Below are positions 61,566 through 64,000 of a DNA stretch of 64,000 nt, piece after piece. The position numbers and the translations under genes are program-made. How positions within the stretch are numbered: position 1 is the first letter of the stretch; each line of letters begins with the position of its first letter. This DNA is from Parahaliea aestuarii (lineage in GTDB: Bacteria > Pseudomonadota > Gammaproteobacteria > Pseudomonadales > Halieaceae), in the NCBI RefSeq assembly GCF_008064635.1, contig NZ_VRYZ01000006.1, positions 310,001 to 374,000 on the forward strand, written 5' to 3'. The notes beneath the pieces were generated by a model. It was not told where the DNA came from, searched no databases, and was given only the letters and a program-made list of their open reading frames with translations.

Positions 61566-64000
61566 TCACGGTTTCGCCGGTTTCGCAATTCCCAGCCGCG
61601 CTTTCACCCGCTCCCGCGCTCCCTGCACAATGGCGTAGAAACCGGGGATGAAAAACGTCCCCACCAGCAGGGCCGCCAGCATGCCGCCGAGGATGGTAAT
61701 ACCCAGTGACTGCTGCCCGGCGGAACCCGCCCCGGATGCAAACACCAGCGGCAGGATGCCGAGGATGAAGGAGATGGCCGTCATACACACCGCGCGGAAG
61801 CGCAGCCGGCCCGCCTCCCGCGCCGCTTCCCTGATGCCCTCCCCCTCGGCCTCGCGCCGGTGACGGGCAAATTCGACAATCAGGATCGCATTCTTCGCCG
61901 CCATCCCAATCAGCAGCACCAGGCCGACCTGGGCGTAGAGGTTGAGCGCATGTCCGGTCAATAGCAGCGCCAGAATGGCGCCGCCGATAGCCATCGGCAC
62001 CACCAGGATGATCGCCGCCGGAATCGACCAGCTCTCGTACTGGGCCACCAGGAAGAGATAGACAAAGATCAGCGCCATGGCGAAGGCGATGGTGCCGGTC
62101 TGTCCCGCCTCCCGCTCCTGGTAGGCCAGCCCTGTCCACTCGATGCGATACCCCGCCGGCAGCCGCTCCGCCAGATCCTCGAAAGCATCCATCGCGGCGC
62201 CGCTGCTCACCCCCGGCGCCGCTGCTGCGCGAACGGACGCGGCGCGGAACATGTTGTGGCGCGGCGCCACATCCGGGCCGAGGATGGGCCGGGTGGTCAC
62301 CAGTGTCGACAGCGGCACCATCTGGCCGCCGCCGGACTTCACATAGAAGTGATCCAGATCAGTGAGGTCCGAGCGATAGCTGGACTCCGCCTGCATGATC
62401 ACCCGGTAGGTCTGGCCGAATTTGTTGAAGTCGTTGACGTACAGCGATCCCATCTGCGCCTGCAGGGTGGTGAAAATCTCGCTCAGGGGCACCCCCAGGT
62501 TCTTCGCCTTCACCCGGTCGATGTCGATGAAGTACTGCGGCACGTTGGCGCGGTAGGTACTGAACACCGCCTGCAGGGCCGGGTCCTGGTTGCCGTCCAC
62601 AATCAGGTTGTTCAGCACCCCGGCCAGCGCCGCCGGTGAGCGCGACAGGGTGTCCTGCAGCATCAGTTCCAGGCCGCCCACGGCGCCCATCCCCGATACC
62701 GCCGGCGGGGCGATGGCGATGATCTGGGCCTCCGGTATCTGCGAGAAGGCGCGGGCATTGACCCGCTGGGCCAGGCCAAACACGCTGTTTTCGGGCTCCG
62801 GGCGCTCATCCCAGGGCTTGAGCACCACAAACAGTGTCCCCCCGTTGCTGGCCAGGGCACCGGTGAGGACGGAAAAGCCGGTAATGGCGGTTACGCTTTC
62901 CACCGCCGGGTCCTCTCTCAGCAGGGCGGTGACCTTGTCCATCACGTCGCGGGTGCGATTGAGGGAGGAAGCGTCCGGCAACATCACGTTGACCAGCATG
63001 GCGCCCTTGTCTTCATCGGGCACAAAGCCGGTAGGTGTATTGATGACCCCCAGTGCCAGGCCGCCCATCCACAGGGCGAACACCGCGCCTACCACCAGCA
63101 GGCGGCGCAGAATCCATTGCACGCCCCGGTCGTAGACACCGGTGACGCGCTCGAAGCCGCGCAGGAAACCCTGGTACCAGCGCGCCTCTTTCGGCGTGCC
63201 GGGCTTGAGCAGCAGACCGCACAGGGCCGGACTCAGGGTCAGGGCGTTGATCGAAGAGAACACCACCGCCACGCAGATGGTGACCGCGAACTGGCGATAC
63301 ATGACACCGGTAATGCCCGGTAACAGGGCCACCGGCACAAACACCGCCAGCAGCACCAGGGTGGTGGCGATCACCGCTCCGCCCACCTCCTTCATGGTGA
63401 TGAGCGCCGCATCCACCGGTGACAGGCTAGGGTCTTCGCGCAGGTGGCGGTCGCAGTTCTCGATCACCAGGATGGCATCGTCCACGACGATGCCGATGGC
63501 CAGGATCAGGCCGAACAGGGTCACCGTATTGATGGACATGCCCATGGCCAGCAACACTGCGAACGTCGCCACCAGGGATACCGGAATGGCCACCGTCGGT
63601 ATCAGGGTCGTGCGCCAGCTGCCGAGGAAGAGGTAGGTGACCGCCACCACCAGCAGCACCGCCGCGAACAGGGATTCCACCACCTGGGACACTGCCTGGG
63701 ACACGTAGCGCGTCGGGTCGTAGCCAATCTGGTAGCTGAGGCCGTCGGGGAACTCCCGCGCCAGCCCGGCGACCAGCTGGTCCACCGCCTCGCCGGCCGC
63801 CAGGGCGTTGGCGTCGGCCATCTGGTACACCGCCACGTTCACCGCCGGGTGGCCGTCGGTCTCGCCGAAGAAGTTGTAGCCGGCCTGGCCCAGCTCCACC
63901 CGCGCCACATCGCGCAGGTAAATGGCGGAGCCGTCTTCCAGCGCCCGCAACACGACGCTCTCGAACTCCTCCACTTCCTGCAGGCGACCCTTGGTCTGCA
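61566..64000 (-). CDS. RND efflux transporter permease (AcrB/MexB type), partial (5' end outside window)
   Basis: Proton-driven drug/solute exporter subunit of the HAE1 RND family. About 811 C-terminal residues are visible; the first third lies beyond the right edge. Visible parts: [34 protein letters not shown], helix 4 motif [14 protein letters not shown] with the proton-relay Asp pair, [17 protein letters not shown] and the C-half helices [22 protein letters not shown] and [23 protein letters not shown]. The coding frame continues unbroken from 64000, so the internal GTG at 63974 is not a start. The partner adaptor gene should be upstream, outside the window. It ends five bases from the palindrome. 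Confidence 0.93.
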   Translation of the reverse strand, partial: QTKGRLQEVEEFESVVLRALEDGSAIYLRDVARVELGQAGYNFFGETDGHPAVNVAVYQMADANALAAGEAVDQLVAGLAREFPDGLSYQIGYDPTRYVSQAVSQVVESLFAAVLLVVAVTYLFLGSWRTTLIPTVAIPVSLVATFAVLLAMGMSINTVTLFGLILAIGIVVDDAILVIENCDRHLREDPSLSPVDAALITMKEVGGAVIATTLVLLAVFVPVALLPGITGVMYRQFAVTICVAVVFSSINALTLSPALCGLLLKPGTPKEARWYQGFLRGFERVTGVYDRGVQWILRRLLVVGAVFALWMGGLALGVINTPTGFVPDEDKGAMLVNVMLPDASSLNRTRDVMDKVTALLREDPAVESVTAITGFSVLTGALASNGGTLFVVLKPWDERPEPENSVFGLAQRVNARAFSQIPEAQIIAIAPPAVSGMGAVGGLELMLQDTLSRSPAALAGVLNNLIVDGNQDPALQAVFSTYRANVPQYFIDIDRVKAKNLGVPLSEIFTTLQAQMGSLYVNDFNKFGQTYRVIMQAESSYRSDLTDLDHFYVKSGGGQMVPLSTLVTTRPILGPDVAPRHNMFRAASVRAAAAPGVSSGAAMDAFEDLAERLPAGYRIEWTGLAYQEREAGQTGTIAFAMALIFVYLFLVAQYESWSIPAAIILVVPMAIGGAILALLLTGHALNLYAQVGLVLLIGMAAKNAILIVEFARHRREAEGEGIREAAREAGRLRFRAVCMTAISFILGILPLVFASGAGSAGQQSLGITILGGMLAALLVGTFFIPGFYAIVQGARERVKARLGIAKPAKP

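Overview
The window looks like a chromosome segment of a GC-rich, probably marine, Gammaproteobacterium (the Cellvibrionales / Halieaceae-Spongiibacteraceae area is my guess). This rests on gene content: rnr-rlmB, a TorF-type porin next to glnK-amtB, ubiK, comM, rep, a NhaP2-type antiporter, and many TonB receptors with CoA-based catabolic genes. I see no transposase, integrase, CRISPR array or phage gene.

Left flank (1-9.15 kb) is housekeeping. It holds rlmB (cut by the window edge) and rnr, a tRNA-Leu(CAG) with a clear promoter and terminator, a Ca2+/Na+ antiporter, and a nitrogen block of porin, glnK and amtB. A -24/-12 (sigma-54) promoter and an upstream NtrC-like site precede the nitrogen block. 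ubiK and comM follow.

Centre (9.25-46.8 kb) is a catabolic island whose left two thirds are visibly less GC-rich than the flanks. It contains many paired components: two MFS carriers, two SDRs, two TonB receptors, two hydantoinase-B subunits (with a single hydantoinase A), two SnoaL-like proteins, two acyl-CoA ligases, two SCP-x-type thiolases, and two unusual double-HxlR regulators that repeat a Cys/His motif after each winged helix. Part A (9.3-20.7 kb) carries MFS, HyuB, SDR, a phosphotriesterase-family hydrolase, regulator, MFS, SDR and TonB receptor. Part B (21-28.4 kb) carries SnoaL, an Old Yellow Enzyme, HyuA-HyuB, SnoaL, a peroxiredoxin-like protein without its peroxidatic cysteine, and a limonene-epoxide-hydrolase-like protein. 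Part C (28.6-46.8 kb) has two opposed gene sets around 38.6 kb. The minus-strand set is carotenoid/stilbene oxygenase, TonB receptor, regulator, PaaN-like aldehyde dehydrogenase, thiolase, acyl-CoA ligase and thioesterase. The plus-strand set is DUF1295 protein, nitronate monooxygenase, acyl-CoA ligase, two thiolases, tannase-family esterase and a NUDT19-like Nudix protein. A nearly identical 13-base dyad lies upstream of the PaaN set and in the divergent 38.6 kb region. The inferred logic is uptake of a bulky hydrophobic compound, oxidative C=C cleavage to aldehydes, oxidation to acids, CoA activation and thiolytic breakdown. The substrate is unknown.

Right flank (46.9-64 kb) returns to general functions: a surface subtilase lipoprotein, a fadB/fadA-like beta-oxidation pair, an MscS channel, rep helicase, a K+/H+ antiporter, a PepSY iron-reductase-type operon with a Fur-box-like site, a secreted amidohydrolase whose 3' end runs into a REP-like palindrome, and an RND efflux pump cut by the window end.
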